A stretch of 22,715 nucleotides of DNA from a candidate division TA06 bacterium DG_78 (lineage in GTDB: Bacteria > Hydrothermota > Tepidihabitantia > SM23-42): the NCBI GenBank assembly GCA_001303225.1, contig LJNI01000054.1, positions 1 to 22,715 of the forward strand, in the 5' to 3' direction. Under the pieces are notes generated by a model that did no database searches, was not told the DNA's origin, and saw nothing but the letters and a program-made list of their open reading frames with translations. Shown here piece by piece: positions 1 through 7,939 of this stretch. The position numbers and the translations under genes were made by a program. Numbering within the stretch: the first letter of the stretch is position 1; each line of letters starts with the position of its first letter.

Positions 1-1774
1 CAACTGCGATATTATTACCACTTTCACAAATGACCGGTTCTTTCTGTCTGTCCTGAAATAGAATGTTACCTTGCGCGTCATAGATACGGGGACCAAAACG
101 GTCATTTATGGCAAAGTACAGGCCATTCGCAGAAACATCAACCGGTTCACCTGCATCATTGGGTATGGATTGAACTGTCCATAAAAGCTTTCCATTAATA
201 TCGTAAACGTGTACCTCTTGTGGTTCATCTAAACGAGTAACAAATCTTGAGCCGTCTTCTGTAATCGCTAATCTTCTAAATCTCTTGCCAGTTTGCTCCC
301 ACATCCAGGAAAATAGCAGCTGTCCATCTTTATCAATGGCGAATAGATTAAAATCCTGTGTGATGAGACACGTTCCATTGTCAGCCACTGCAATAGCACC
401 TGGTTCATCGAATTCTGCTGAATATAAATGCTTCACCCATAAGACCTTCTTTTCTGTCATATCATAGAGCATGAAATGGAACTTGTATTTACCCTGAATT
501 TCTGGTCGACTCGCAAAGACGATAAATTTTGCACCCTTTGACATTCCTTTAACGTTCCATCCCCAATCCTTTTGAAAGATTCCACTGGCTAAGGTAATGA
601 ATTTATTCGGATCAACTTCATTTAAATTCTTGCCATCAAATTCATAGAGACTGCCATGGTGCAGGTGTGCTCGATACTGTACATATTTGCCAGTACAGAT
701 ACCATCGTACGCATCCTTACCATCCCAGTGAATATAGTGCCGTGTTCCTTCATTGCTCAGTACTGCAAAAACGCTGAGTGGAACTATATACAATCCATCA
801 GGTGACATCGCTATATTGGGGATACCCCACTCTTTTTTTTCTGGCCAAAACGCATACGACCAGTATGTAGCCTGAGGAGAGGTAAATGATACCTCGGATT
901 TTGGGATTCCCAGCTGATTATCCGTTTTTACCAGTACTTTTCGCTGGGTACCGTCATGTTTGCCATTGTGCGTAACATAATAAAAGCGGTGCAGCGAATG
1001 TAAGTATGTGATGATTTCCGAGTATATTTTGTTAACTGCCTCTGCATCTTTGGCATAATATGCCTTACCACCTGATGCTGATGCGATAGTCTCCAATACT
1101 TGTTTGTCGATGCCTTCACCCAGACCGATCGTATACACCGGAATATTGGCTGACGTGAGTTTCGCTTTCAGTTGCTCGAGCGTTATCGTACTTCCCGGAC
1201 CATCACCCTTGGCATTCTCATCCTTACCATCAGTGAGCAGTACGACTGCCTTGAGTCCTATCCTCTTTGTGAGATCTTCAATACCTTGTGCAGTTGCATC
1301 ATACAATGCGGTTCCTCCATCAGCCACGATCGCATCGAGCACACTCGATAGTGCTTGTTTATTGTTGGTGAATGTCTGCATGACCTTTACATTGCTGTCG
1401 AAGTCGATGATTTCTGCGTGGTCTTTTTCGTCAAGTTTTCCCACGAGATTCTTTGCTGCTATCAGGACATCCTGCATTGCGTGTTTCATGCTTCCGCTTG
1501 AATCCAGGATCAGTACAAGTGATGCAGGAACTCGTTCTTCTTCTTCGACCCAAAGACGTTGTTCAACGCCGTCTTCGTAAATCTTAATATCAGACTCGCC
1601 GAGTATACCGGCATCTTTTCCAATCAGATTCTTTGCAGTATAGTACACGTAGTTAACTGGGAATTGTGAGATATCAACTGATTGGATCTCGATCTTTGCG
1701 AGCTGGGCAGATGCGGCACTAAAAAAACCTATAAACACTACAAAAGACAGACAATACTTGAACATTTTTTGCAT
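1..1774 (-). CDS. Exported VWA-domain protein with C-terminal propeller-like part (partial, 3' end outside window)
   Basis: I translated this by eye from an ATG at 1774; 591 codons are open to the window edge with no stop, so the C terminus is missing. Residues 1-24 form a signal peptide ending SAASAQ. Residues 85-260 are a von Willebrand factor A domain with a complete metal-binding MIDAS: DSSGS at 91-95, Thr155 in GGTALYDA and Asp182 in LLTDGKDEN. Residues from about 285 onward contain repeated short strands such as VYDINGKLLW and IYDAQGNILF that resemble WD40/PQQ propeller blades. A GGAGGG ribosome site lies 4 nt upstream of the ATG (a second ATG is codon 4). The gene has its own consensus promoter at 1869-1896. 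Function is unknown; a surface or periplasmic ligand-binding role is inferred from the VWA domain only. Confidence 0.85.
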   Translation of the reverse strand, partial: MQKMFKYCLSFVVFIGFFSAASAQLAKIEIQSVDISQFPVNYVYYTAKNLIGKDAGILGESDIKIYEDGVEQRLWVEEEERVPASLVLILDSSGSMKHAMQDVLIAAKNLVGKLDEKDHAEIIDFDSNVKVMQTFTNNKQALSSVLDAIVADGGTALYDATAQGIEDLTKRIGLKAVVLLTDGKDENAKGDGPGSTITLEQLKAKLTSANIPVYTIGLGEGIDKQVLETIASASGGKAYYAKDAEAVNKIYSEIITYLHSLHRFYYVTHNGKHDGTQRKVLVKTDNQLGIPKSEVSFTSPQATYWSYAFWPEKKEWGIPNIAMSPDGLYIVPLSVFAVLSNEGTRHYIHWDGKDAYDGICTGKYVQYRAHLHHGSLYEFDGKNLNEVDPNKFITLASGIFQKDWGWNVKGMSKGAKFIVFASRPEIQGKYKFHFMLYDMTEKKVLWVKHLYSAEFDEPGAIAVADNGTCLITQDFNLFAIDKDGQLLFSWMWEQTGKRFRRLAITEDGSRFVTRLDEPQEVHVYDINGKLLWTVQSIPNDAGEPVDVSANGLYFAINDRFGPRIYDAQGNILFQDRQKEPVICESGNNIAV

Positions 1775-1868
1775 TTTGCCCTCCTGTCTTTGATATGAAC
1801 TATTTTTATTATTTATTTAAATACTCAAAGGTAATATATATATTGAAGTAACACACCAACTCTCATCT

Positions 1869-1896
1869 ATTATAATCAAGGAAGAGAAAATGTCAA
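1869..1896 (-). promoter_or_regulatory. Sigma70 promoter of the VWA gene
   Basis: Read on the minus strand: -35 TTGACA (1896-1891), 16-nt spacer TTTTCTCTTCCTTGAT, -10 TATAAT (1874-1869). Both hexamers are perfect consensus. The spacer is nearly the same as in the other minus-strand promoters of this window. The expected start near 1862 gives an ~88-nt leader before the ATG at 1774. Confidence 0.85.
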
Positions 1897-2105
1897 CTAT
1901 TGGAGTTCATAGGCAGGGCGGGCGGCGGATAGACAGTGCTGGAGGGGCCGCACTCCCGCCGACCGATATTCCCTACCTTATATTTAGCTACATTACAACC
2001 TTATCATTCGCAAGGATATATCTATAATAGATTTTACCTCACTTTTCAGACTCAACTTTTAATTACGTATGTAGTACATGAGATTACTTATGATGGTGTT
2101 AAGAG

Positions 2106-2133
2106 AGTATACACAAGGGAAAAAAAATGTCAA
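2106..2133 (-). promoter_or_regulatory. Orphan sigma70 promoter, no gene downstream
   Basis: Minus strand: -35 TTGACA (2133-2128), 16-nt spacer TTTTTTTTCCCTTGTG, -10 TATACT (2111-2106). It lies 20 nt past the stop of the SBBP gene and fires into about 200 bp without an open frame before the VWA promoter. It may drive a small RNA, be the remains of a lost gene, or simply lengthen the VWA transcript. Confidence 0.7.
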
Positions 2134-2156
2134 TGATACTCCATAGGCGTATGAAG

Positions 2157-3629
2157 TTATTTCAGCAGTATTACCTTCTTTATGAGATTGTGTTCGTTAC
2201 CCTCTAATTTTATAAAATAAATACCGCAGGGAACTACCCTGCCGTGTGCATCGCTGCCATCCCAGATGACGTGGTTTGATAGTCTCATAGCCTCATCGTC
2301 GTATTGTCTCACAAGACGACCGGCAGCATTGTAGATTTTCAATGATGTTTGGAAATTAGAATTTGTTTGTGATTTGGTGCTTGGGATTTGATATTTGATT
2401 TGTGCTTTGTCACTGAATGGATTAGGATAGATATCGTAAAAAATCGGATTATTACTTAAGAGGTCAGAACATTCATCTTCCAAGATACCAGGAATAGGAG
2501 CATACTTCACTGTAAAATAATCAAAATTGCCCTCTATGTAAGATTTTCCGGCTACGATGATGTTATGAGCATTATCTACTGCGATAGCATGAGCAATATC
2601 ATCGTCACCATTGTCGAGTGTATCTTGCCAGAGAATTATTCCATTTGAGTCGTACTCCACGGTAAAATAATCATAATCGCCGGACAGTTCTAGAGAATAC
2701 CCTGTCATATAGATATTATTAGCATTGCCGACTGCTACGCTGTAAGCAACATCATCGCGGTCATTATTATCGAGTGTATCTTGCCAGATAATTGTTCCAT
2801 TGGGAGCATATTTCACGGTAAGATAATCATAATCGCTGAACGGTTCTCCAGAGCACCCAGTTACGATGATGTTATTGGCATTATCGACTGCGACGCCATA
2901 GGCCTGGTCAAACTGGTGATTATCTATTGTATCCTGCCAGATAATTGTTCCATTGGAATCGTACTTCACCGTGAAATAATCATTATTGACACCGGTTGAA
3001 GTATACCCTGTTACGATGATGTTGTTGACATTATCGATTGCGACGCCGAAAGCAGAATCCAAAGGACCACTGTCCAATGTATCTGCCCAGATAATTGTAC
3101 CGTTGGAATCGTACTTCACAGTGAAATAAACACAATCGCCACCTATATCACAGTACCCTGTTACGATGATGTTGTTGGCATTATCGACTGCGACACCGCG
3201 AGCAATATCGTAGAGGCCGTTATTATCGAGTGTATCTTGCCAGAGAATTGTGCCATTGGAATCGTACTTCACGGTAAAGTAGTCATAATCGCCACCTATA
3301 CTACAATACCCTGTTACGATAATGTTATTGGCATTATCGACTGCGACGCACTCAGCGAAATCTTCCGCTCCATTGTCTAAGGTATCTTGCCAGAGAACTG
3401 TGCCATTGGAATCATACTTCACGATAAAATAATCATTATTGCCACCTATAAAAGAACATCCTACTACGATGATGTTGTTAGCATTATCGACTGCGACACC
3501 GAAAGCGCCATCCCATCCGCCATTATCTATTGTATCTGCCCATTGGATATAATAATCATCCGCAACCAGAACACGTGGAAATACAAAAAGACAGACGCAT
3601 AAGGCTATAGGTATATATCTAAGCCTCAT
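2157..3629 (-). CDS. Exported SBBP-repeat beta-propeller protein with C-terminal sorting domain
   Basis: A 490-residue exported protein. Residues 1-23 are a signal peptide (cleavage after VLVA). About residues 29-390 are seven tandem repeats of ~51 residues with the pattern DTLDN...A.GVAVDNANNIIVTGY...DYFTVKYDSNGTIIWQ; this is the SBBP repeat, and seven copies fit one seven-bladed propeller. After a linker, residues ~405-490 carry YPNPF, LKIYNAAGRLVR, and GIYFIKL with a basic end KKVILLK. This is the FlgD-like/type A C-terminal domain used as a cargo signal by type IX secretion in Bacteroidetes and commonly seen in FCB/WOR-3 genomes. Likely surface-attached or secreted. The start has an AAGGAGG ribosome site (3634-3640) and its own promoter. 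Ligand unknown; whether this lineage has a type IX machine cannot be seen here. Confidence 0.9.
   Translation of the reverse strand: MRLRYIPIALCVCLFVFPRVLVADDYYIQWADTIDNGGWDGAFGVAVDNANNIIVVGCSFIGGNNDYFIVKYDSNGTVLWQDTLDNGAEDFAECVAVDNANNIIVTGYCSIGGDYDYFTVKYDSNGTILWQDTLDNNGLYDIARGVAVDNANNIIVTGYCDIGGDCVYFTVKYDSNGTIIWADTLDSGPLDSAFGVAIDNVNNIIVTGYTSTGVNNDYFTVKYDSNGTIIWQDTIDNHQFDQAYGVAVDNANNIIVTGCSGEPFSDYDYLTVKYAPNGTIIWQDTLDNNDRDDVAYSVAVGNANNIYMTGYSLELSGDYDYFTVEYDSNGIILWQDTLDNGDDDIAHAIAVDNAHNIIVAGKSYIEGNFDYFTVKYAPIPGILEDECSDLLSNNPIFYDIYPNPFSDKAQIKYQIPSTKSQTNSNFQTSLKIYNAAGRLVRQYDDEAMRLSNHVIWDGSDAHGRVVPCGIYFIKLEGNEHNLIKKVILLK
2490..3590 (-). repeat. Seven in-gene tandem repeats of ~153 bp
   Basis: The coding DNA repeats with the protein: phrases such as gttattggcattatcgac and ttccattggaatcgtact recur about every 150 bp on the plus strand. 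Copies differ at scattered synonymous and surface-loop positions, so they are diverged rather than freshly duplicated. Confidence 0.8.
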
Positions 3630-3659
3630 TATACCTCCTTTTTGAATGCTCCCTAGTTA

Positions 3660-3687
3660 AATATAGTTCAGGAAAAGAAAATGTCAA
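3660..3687 (-). promoter_or_regulatory. Sigma70 promoter of the SBBP gene
   Basis: TTGACA (3687-3682), 16 nt, TATATT (3665-3660) on the minus strand. It gives a leader of ~24 nt containing the AAGGAGG ribosome site. Confidence 0.8.
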
Positions 3688-3752
3688 CCGCGGTAACAGC
3701 GTTCCGCTCCGGGAGCGGACAAATTTATGTATTTAAGTCAAAACCTGACCCC
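3660..3752 (-). repeat. Dispersed promoter-carrying repeat, full copy A
   Basis: Minus strand 5' to 3': a GGGGTCAGGTTTTGA end, TTAAATACATAAATTTG, hairpin TCCGCTC-CCG-GAGCGGA (3719-3703), AACGCTGTTACCGCGG, then -35 TTGACA (3687-3682), 16-nt spacer TTTTCTTTTCCTGAAC and -10 TATATT (3665-3660). It fills the gap upstream of the SBBP gene. The same string with small changes occurs at 7940-8032 and, in parts, at 5395-5460, 6858-7040 and 8914-8980. GGGGTCAGG-type termini are, to my knowledge, common near REP-associated Y1 transposases, but no transposase is present here. Confidence 0.8.
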
Positions 3753-3824
3753 ATAGTTGCTAGGATTGGATAAACCTTGAAGGTTTTATGTAGAACGTAG
3801 AGAGAAAAAGTATGAACAGATATC

Positions 3825-4928
3825 TTATTCTTCAATCCATCCGATTGATGTCGGAAAAAGGCCGTTACCCTCTAGTAACGTCTGCCAATTTTTGGTAATA
3901 TTATTCCACACCAGTAAACTGTATTGGAAATCAAAATCACTCTCATGACCAGGATAATGTATCAAGGCTATATAGCCATCAAAAGTTTTTGGCGTTCTAT
4001 AGTACAATTCTCCTATCGTAGTACCCTTATACTGGAATGTTTTACCTTTATCAGTTTTAGACGTACTCACATAAAATCCATGTTTTAACGGCGCAAGTTT
4101 ATATTCTAAGTAGGTCTTATTTTCTGGATCAATCAGAAATTTACCTTCTTTGCATGCGTAGAGTATATTTCCATCATAATCCCTGTAAAATCTCAGATCA
4201 TTATCAGGACCTACTGAATCAATCTTTACCACCGGTTCTATAGTACCATTGAGGTCTAATGTAACAATATCACCATTTGATCGTTGAGTTAAAATAGTAT
4301 TATTATCTATCCACATATAGGGACACGGTAAATCCCAGTTATGACTAGAGCATTGCACACTCAAACCATCTGCTAGAAGCTTTCTTGTTTTGTTTGAGGT
4401 GTACACCCAGAGCTTAAATATATAATTACCTACTGTATTTTGAGAAAAATTTCCTTCAGCAACCAGGACCTTTGTTGCGTCAGGGGACGGTATCTTTCCA
4501 ACATCAAACTCTCTCTGTTTCATGAGAGGTCTCTGGTTCCTAAGATACGATGTAAAATCTTCAGTACCTATTATAGGAGGCTCTTTTGAAACAAATACAG
4601 CACTTTCATCTTTAATAGCCTTATAATTTTTTAAAATCTTTCTGTCCTTTAGATCAATAATTGATTGTTGATCGCTCGATGGTTTAGAAAGGATTACATA
4701 CCTGTTCTTAAAAATTACATCGTAGTAAGTATAAGAAACCTTTTTTATAGATGTCGTTAAAATAGTATCTGTTGAGATAAATTGCCCGTCTGAAAAGATA
4801 TATTTAACAAGAAATATTTCATCAGCAATATCAGACCTGACAGCAACTATCAGAGAGACTTTTTTTACATACGTTTCAGCATTCAAGCTAACAGCTACCA
4901 TTGTTAATAAGAGTAAAAAATTTTTCAT
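3825..4928 (-). CDS. Exported protein of unknown function, possible TolB-like propeller
   Basis: A 367-residue protein with a clear signal peptide (residues 1-17, ending SLNA before ETYVKK). I do not recognise a family. The mature part is strand-rich with short aromatic turns (YMWIDNNTILTQRSNGDIVTLD and FYRDYDGNILYACKEGKFL-like stretches, here given only as patterns), including several blade-like segments of the kind seen in TolB/WD40-type propellers. The promoter at 4952-4979 is close, giving only ~17 nt of leader. That leader is AT-only and lacks a Shine-Dalgarno sequence, unlike its neighbours. Periplasmic or surface location is inferred. Confidence 0.75.
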   Translation of the reverse strand: MKNFLLLLTMVAVSLNAETYVKKVSLIVAVRSDIADEIFLVKYIFSDGQFISTDTILTTSIKKVSYTYYDVIFKNRYVILSKPSSDQQSIIDLKDRKILKNYKAIKDESAVFVSKEPPIIGTEDFTSYLRNQRPLMKQREFDVGKIPSPDATKVLVAEGNFSQNTVGNYIFKLWVYTSNKTRKLLADGLSVQCSSHNWDLPCPYMWIDNNTILTQRSNGDIVTLDLNGTIEPVVKIDSVGPDNDLRFYRDYDGNILYACKEGKFLIDPENKTYLEYKLAPLKHGFYVSTSKTDKGKTFQYKGTTIGELYYRTPKTFDGYIALIHYPGHESDFDFQYSLLVWNNITKNWQTLLEGNGLFPTSIGWIEE

Positions 4929-4951
4929 ATATATTATTTTATTATACTAAT

Positions 4952-4979
4952 AATATATCACTTTTAGAAGAAATGTCAA
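4952..4979 (-). promoter_or_regulatory. Sigma70 promoter of the unknown exported protein gene
   Basis: Minus strand TTGACA (4979-4974), 16-nt spacer TTTCTTCTAAAAGTGA, TATATT (4957-4952). The start of the spacer (TTTCTTCT) resembles the shared spacer but the rest does not, and no hairpin or GGGGTCAGG end is present. Confidence 0.75.
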
Positions 4980-4986
4980 TTGCCAT

Positions 4987-5018
4987 TTTTTGACAAATCC
5001 TTATTAAGCAGTCAAAAA
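4987..5018. repeat. Inverted repeat between two minus-strand genes
   Basis: TTTTTGAC (4987-4994) pairs with GTCAAAAA (5011-5018) across a 16-nt loop. It lies 28 nt past the stop of the small membrane protein gene and next to the following promoter. It could end transcription weakly, but its stem is AT-rich and no T-run follows. Confidence 0.4.
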
Positions 5019-5045
5019 TTTCAAAACCTAGCCACGTGTGATGAA

Positions 5046-5363
5046 CTATCCTTTGTCTGAAGTTCCTATTTTACTTTCTTCTTCCTGTTTTCGGATCTCA
5101 CGTTGCTTTCTGTTTCCATAGCGGATAGCTATAAATAATGCAAATCCGTAAGGAATCCATAATAAGAAATTATAGGGCTTTGGTAGGTAGAAAAGTAATA
5201 AGAGGAAAACTATGATGGCAATCCAACCGATGATGACAAATTTGATCATGAAAGCCCTTTCTTTTGGTCCGTTTGTGTTTTTAATGCTGAAATAACTACC
5301 AACTAATCCGCCAATAACACCAATGACTCCACCGATTATTCCTCCAATAATACCTGGATGCAT
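5046..5363 (-). CDS. Small membrane protein, glycine-zipper N terminus
   Basis: A 105-residue protein with no recognised family. Residues 3-25 are a glycine-rich hydrophobic segment (GGIIGGVIGVIGG). Two more hydrophobic spans lie at about 39-60 and 66-81, followed by a charged tail (NRKQREIRKQEEESK). It is probably an inner-membrane protein with three membrane segments. AAGGAGGT (5371-5378) lies 7 nt before the ATG, and a repeat-type promoter precedes it. Role unknown. Confidence 0.75.
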   Translation of the reverse strand: MHPGIIGGIIGGVIGVIGGLVGSYFSIKNTNGPKERAFMIKFVIIGWIAIIVFLLLLFYLPKPYNFLLWIPYGFALFIAIRYGNRKQREIRKQEEESKIGTSDKG

Positions 5364-5394
5364 ATTAATTACCTCCTTCCTTCCATACGTCTGT

Positions 5395-5460
5395 AGTATA
5401 ATCTAAGGAAAAGAAAATGTCAACCGCTGAACCTCAGTCCACCTACGAGGTAGACATAAT
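5395..5460 (-). repeat. Dispersed promoter-carrying repeat, partial copy B
   Basis: It contains the promoter TTGACA (5423-5418), 17-nt spacer TTTTCTTTTCCTTAGAT and TATACT (5400-5395), preceded by a hairpin of different sequence: TCCACCT (5438-5444), ACG, AGGTAGA (5448-5454). On the minus strand six pairs are Watson-Crick and one is G-T. The GGGGTCAGG end is missing. The promoter serves the small membrane protein gene. Confidence 0.75.
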
Positions 5461-5473
5461 TTCACAAGATCAT

Positions 5474-6301
5474 TTAATCAATAGGTTTTTTTACTTGAAA
5501 CACATGGAACCAGATTAAATGTAAAATATTGAATTTCTCGTCAGCTATTTTATTGAGTAGTTGAGCATGTTCCTTATCAAATTCTTTGATTTCTTTTTGT
5601 AATAGACTTGCTCCAACTCCTCGACATGCTCTAATACGACCTCGCCATGTTTCATACGTAAATTCAATATACACTCTATACATATGGAATGATGTCATTT
5701 GAAAGTCAGCTAAAGACCACTCTGGTACTATGTGAATCTCGGGCTTAAATGTAAACCCAGCTCCTGTCCAATGCGGGTTGTATCGCAATATTAATTCTTC
5801 TGTTTTTTGAGCGATCTTATCTTCGTAAGGAAGCCAAACAATACTACATTTCATCAAAAAACCATGTGGATCCAGTAATCGTTTAACTTCTGGAATAATT
5901 ATGGATTTATCAAAATATAACCAACATGAACCTGCAGTGATTACATCAAATGCCTTATCAGGTAAATGTGTAGATTCAGCAGCACGTACGAAAAAATTAA
6001 TATCGAGTCTTTCTTCTTTAGCTAATTTCTGAGCAGCAGATATTTGATTTTCTGAAATATCGACAGCAGTGACCTTACAACCACGCTTGGCAAAATTACG
6101 TGCTAAAACTCCAGTACCTGTTCCTAAATCTAAAACCCGTTGTCCTTTGAGGCCAATACCTAATGCTGCAAGTTTATCATAAAAACTGTTTGGATATCCA
6201 GGACGATAGAGACTATAATCAGCAGAAGTTTTTCCCCAGTCTATTTCTCGTCCATCGTATATCACTTTTTTATCTTTCATAATATTCTGGCGGGGATTCA
6301 T
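5474..6301 (-). CDS. Class I SAM-dependent methyltransferase
   Basis: A 275-residue Rossmann-fold methyltransferase. Motif I is VLDLGTGTG (about residues 56-64) and the post-I acidic strand is VTAVDIS. The region ITAGSCWLYFD corresponds to motif IV and LLDPHGFLM to the strand 5 region. The opening SADYSLYRPGYP is typical of the trans-aconitate methyltransferase/UbiE-like group. The substrate is not predictable. It starts 9 nt after the ICMT-like gene's stop and has no promoter of its own, so the two are cotranscribed. A second in-frame Met is codon 8; no strong ribosome site distinguishes them. Confidence 0.85.
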   Translation of the reverse strand: MNPRQNIMKDKKVIYDGREIDWGKTSADYSLYRPGYPNSFYDKLAALGIGLKGQRVLDLGTGTGVLARNFAKRGCKVTAVDISENQISAAQKLAKEERLDINFFVRAAESTHLPDKAFDVITAGSCWLYFDKSIIIPEVKRLLDPHGFLMKCSIVWLPYEDKIAQKTEELILRYNPHWTGAGFTFKPEIHIVPEWSLADFQMTSFHMYRVYIEFTYETWRGRIRACRGVGASLLQKEIKEFDKEHAQLLNKIADEKFNILHLIWFHVFQVKKPID

Positions 6302-6310
6302 CCTTAGAGA

Positions 6311-6829
6311 TTAAAACCATGTTTTCATTTTGTATTCTGTATACTCTTTGTATTTACCCTCCAATTCTTTTTCTTCCAATGTTTTCCAATACAAAATATG
6401 TGATATCCAGATAAGAGAGGAGACCAGTGTAGTGAAACATTGCATGTAAATCGGAAAACCAACAAGCCATATTACAAACCCTAAATACATCGGGTTCCTT
6501 ATTTTTGAATAGATACCGCTCGTGACCAGACCTTCCTTATCTTTAAGTCCTCTCAGTTTCATGTGTGAAAAAATAAAAAGAAAAACTCCTAATAAAAATA
6601 ACAAAAAACCGATATATCTAAGCCATGCAGGAATATTCATTTTAATTGGATCTGAAAAACACATTTGGAACCATGAGAACCACAAAATACCCATGACAAT
6701 TAATACCGAGGTTACAATTTTTTTGTTCTCTGCCAGTGGGCTTTTTTTATAGTTTAGTATGTTGAACACTGTACGAATTATATAACATATAAAACATATT
6801 CCAAACCAGATAATAAAATCTTTTTTCAT
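6311..6829 (-). CDS. ICMT/PEMT-family membrane methyltransferase
   Basis: A 172-residue integral membrane protein with about four to five hydrophobic spans. The C-terminal half has the isoprenylcysteine carboxyl methyltransferase/phospholipid methyltransferase signature: GLVTSGIYSKIRNPMYLG, then EEKELEGKYKEYTEYK. In this family the RNPMY/RHPxY and EE...EY residues bind SAM. The bacterial substrate is uncertain (lipid, prenyl or small molecule). GGAAGG precedes the start, and the promoter is at 6858-6885. It is the first gene of a two-gene unit with the soluble methyltransferase. Confidence 0.85.
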   Translation of the reverse strand: MKKDFIIWFGICFICYIIRTVFNILNYKKSPLAENKKIVTSVLIVMGILWFSWFQMCFSDPIKMNIPAWLRYIGFLLFLLGVFLFIFSHMKLRGLKDKEGLVTSGIYSKIRNPMYLGFVIWLVGFPIYMQCFTTLVSSLIWISHILYWKTLEEKELEGKYKEYTEYKMKTWF

Positions 6830-6857
6830 TAATACCTTCCAGTAAAATTGTTAAAAA

Positions 6858-6885
6858 AGTATAGTTAAGGAAAAAAAAATGTCAA
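6858..6885 (-). promoter_or_regulatory. Sigma70 promoter of the ICMT-like/methyltransferase unit
   Basis: Minus strand TTGACA (6885-6880), 16-nt spacer TTTTTTTTTCCTTAAC, TATACT (6863-6858); start expected near 6851, leader ~21 nt. Confidence 0.85.
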
Positions 6886-7040
6886 CCAGTGAAGACATCA
6901 TGCTGCTTTTGCGGTAAAATATAGAAATATACTCATATCGATATATGTGCATATGTGCAATTGTACAATTATCGATACAGGGTTTTTATTCTACTCCGGG
7001 AGCGGACAAATTTATGTATTTAAGCCATGACCTGACCCCC
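6858..7040 (-). repeat. Dispersed promoter-carrying repeat, copy C split by ~100 bp
   Basis: The promoter end (6858-6888) and the hairpin/GGGGTCAGG end (6990-7040) are both present but separated by ~100 bp of unrelated AT-rich sequence. That sequence includes the perfect palindrome AATTGTACAATT (6959-6970) and ATCGAT twice (6937-6942, 6971-6976). The hairpin here is TCTACTC-CGG-GAGCGGA (6990-7006). In copies A and D the two ends are contiguous, so an insertion or recombination separated them. Confidence 0.65.
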
Positions 7041-7058
7041 ATGGCTGCTACTGGGTAT

Positions 7059-7895
7059 TTATTGTTCGACTAATTCGACGCGTCGATTCTTTGCACGACC
7101 TTCTTCTGTTGTGTTTGGGGCAACTGGGCACAAAGGTCCGACACCTTGAGACTTTAGACGTTTTGCATCGACGCCGTGTTTTGAAACAAGAACCTGTAGT
7201 ACCGCTTCAGCACGACGCTGCGAGAGATCCATGTTAGCAGTCAGGGAACCAATATTGTCGGTGTGCCCGACAATGTACAGGTTGAGTTTGGGATTCTTCT
7301 TCAGAAGATTGGCGATTTCTTTCAATACTGGTTCTGATTCAGCTTTGACATCTGCTTTATTAAAATCAAAGTAGATTCCATAAACAGCAACTCTACCCGT
7401 TGTACTGATATCTTGTGCCATGGATTTTGCATCAGCAGTAATTTCTTGTACCATCTTTTTCTCTTCAATGATATTTAGGTCATAACCTTCTCCGCCATTC
7501 CATGTGTGGACGTGAACCCATGTGACCATGTCTGCCTTCTCGATTTTCAGATAGGCATCATACGATTCTTCATATATTTTTGTACCGCCTATTTTCTGAA
7601 TCGCATTTATGAAGTTGCGCAGGATTTGTACGTCACTCGGTGCCTGCACACCAGAGTTTATATAGTGACTGATATAGTACTTTTTGCCTTCAACCTTTGT
7701 TTCATTGCCCTGGTTGTCGACGAATTCCATCTGGTCAAATTCTTTTACCTCGTAGTCTTGGATATAATAATTGGACATCCTTGTGACAAGGGGATGGTCT
7801 TTGCTGCCTGGTACATCTTGCTCAGCAAAAATAAAGTTTGCTGCCAAAAGGGACAGGCATAGAACACCCAGTATTATTGGATTTTGGTCTTTCAT
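7059..7895 (-). CDS. OmpA-family peptidoglycan-binding envelope protein
   Basis: A 278-residue exported protein. Residues 1-24 are a signal peptide ending IFAEQ. Residues ~28-165 form an N-terminal domain starting DHPLVTRMSNYYIQDYEVKE, resembling the DUF4892-like domain often joined to OmpA. Residues ~168-278 are an OmpA C-terminal domain: VYGIYFDFNKADVK, VGHTDNIGSLTANMDLSQRR, and AKNRRVELV. The Asp and Arg of this motif bind diaminopimelate in peptidoglycan. It is likely periplasmic, tethering the envelope. AAAGGAGGT precedes the start and a repeat-type promoter lies at 7940-7968. Confidence 0.9.
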   Translation of the reverse strand: MKDQNPIILGVLCLSLLAANFIFAEQDVPGSKDHPLVTRMSNYYIQDYEVKEFDQMEFVDNQGNETKVEGKKYYISHYINSGVQAPSDVQILRNFINAIQKIGGTKIYEESYDAYLKIEKADMVTWVHVHTWNGGEGYDLNIIEEKKMVQEITADAKSMAQDISTTGRVAVYGIYFDFNKADVKAESEPVLKEIANLLKKNPKLNLYIVGHTDNIGSLTANMDLSQRRAEAVLQVLVSKHGVDAKRLKSQGVGPLCPVAPNTTEEGRAKNRRVELVEQ

Positions 7896-7939
7896 GATAA
7901 AACCTCCTTTTTAATGGACACATTTGTTTTCTTAGAGAA

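Larger units (their letters stand above)
1775..2156. other. 382-bp intergenic region with two minus-strand promoters and a GC-rich inverted repeat
   Basis: No convincing protein gene is present. On the minus strand only very short ATG frames occur between the two promoters. A GC-rich patch holds an interrupted inverted repeat: CGGCGG (1923-1928) pairs with CCGCCG (1956-1961), and inside it AGTGC (1935-1939) pairs with GCACT (1950-1954). No U-tract follows on either strand, so it is not a classical terminator. A 66-codon plus-strand frame at 1936-2136 has no ribosome site or recognisable content and is probably chance. Confidence 0.6.

Noticed and set aside
1104..1580. 158-codon plus-strand frame rich in Ser
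   Set aside because: It lies wholly opposite the VWA domain coding sequence, whose MIDAS motif is intact in the minus frame.
2490..3590. Regular ~150-bp spacing as a CRISPR-like array
   Set aside because: The repeats are in-frame protein repeats with conserved residues, not short repeats with unique spacers.
3771..3787. AAACC-TTGAA-GGTTT as a terminator of the 3825 gene
   Set aside because: The stem is only 5 bp, AT-rich, and is not followed by a T-run on the minus strand.
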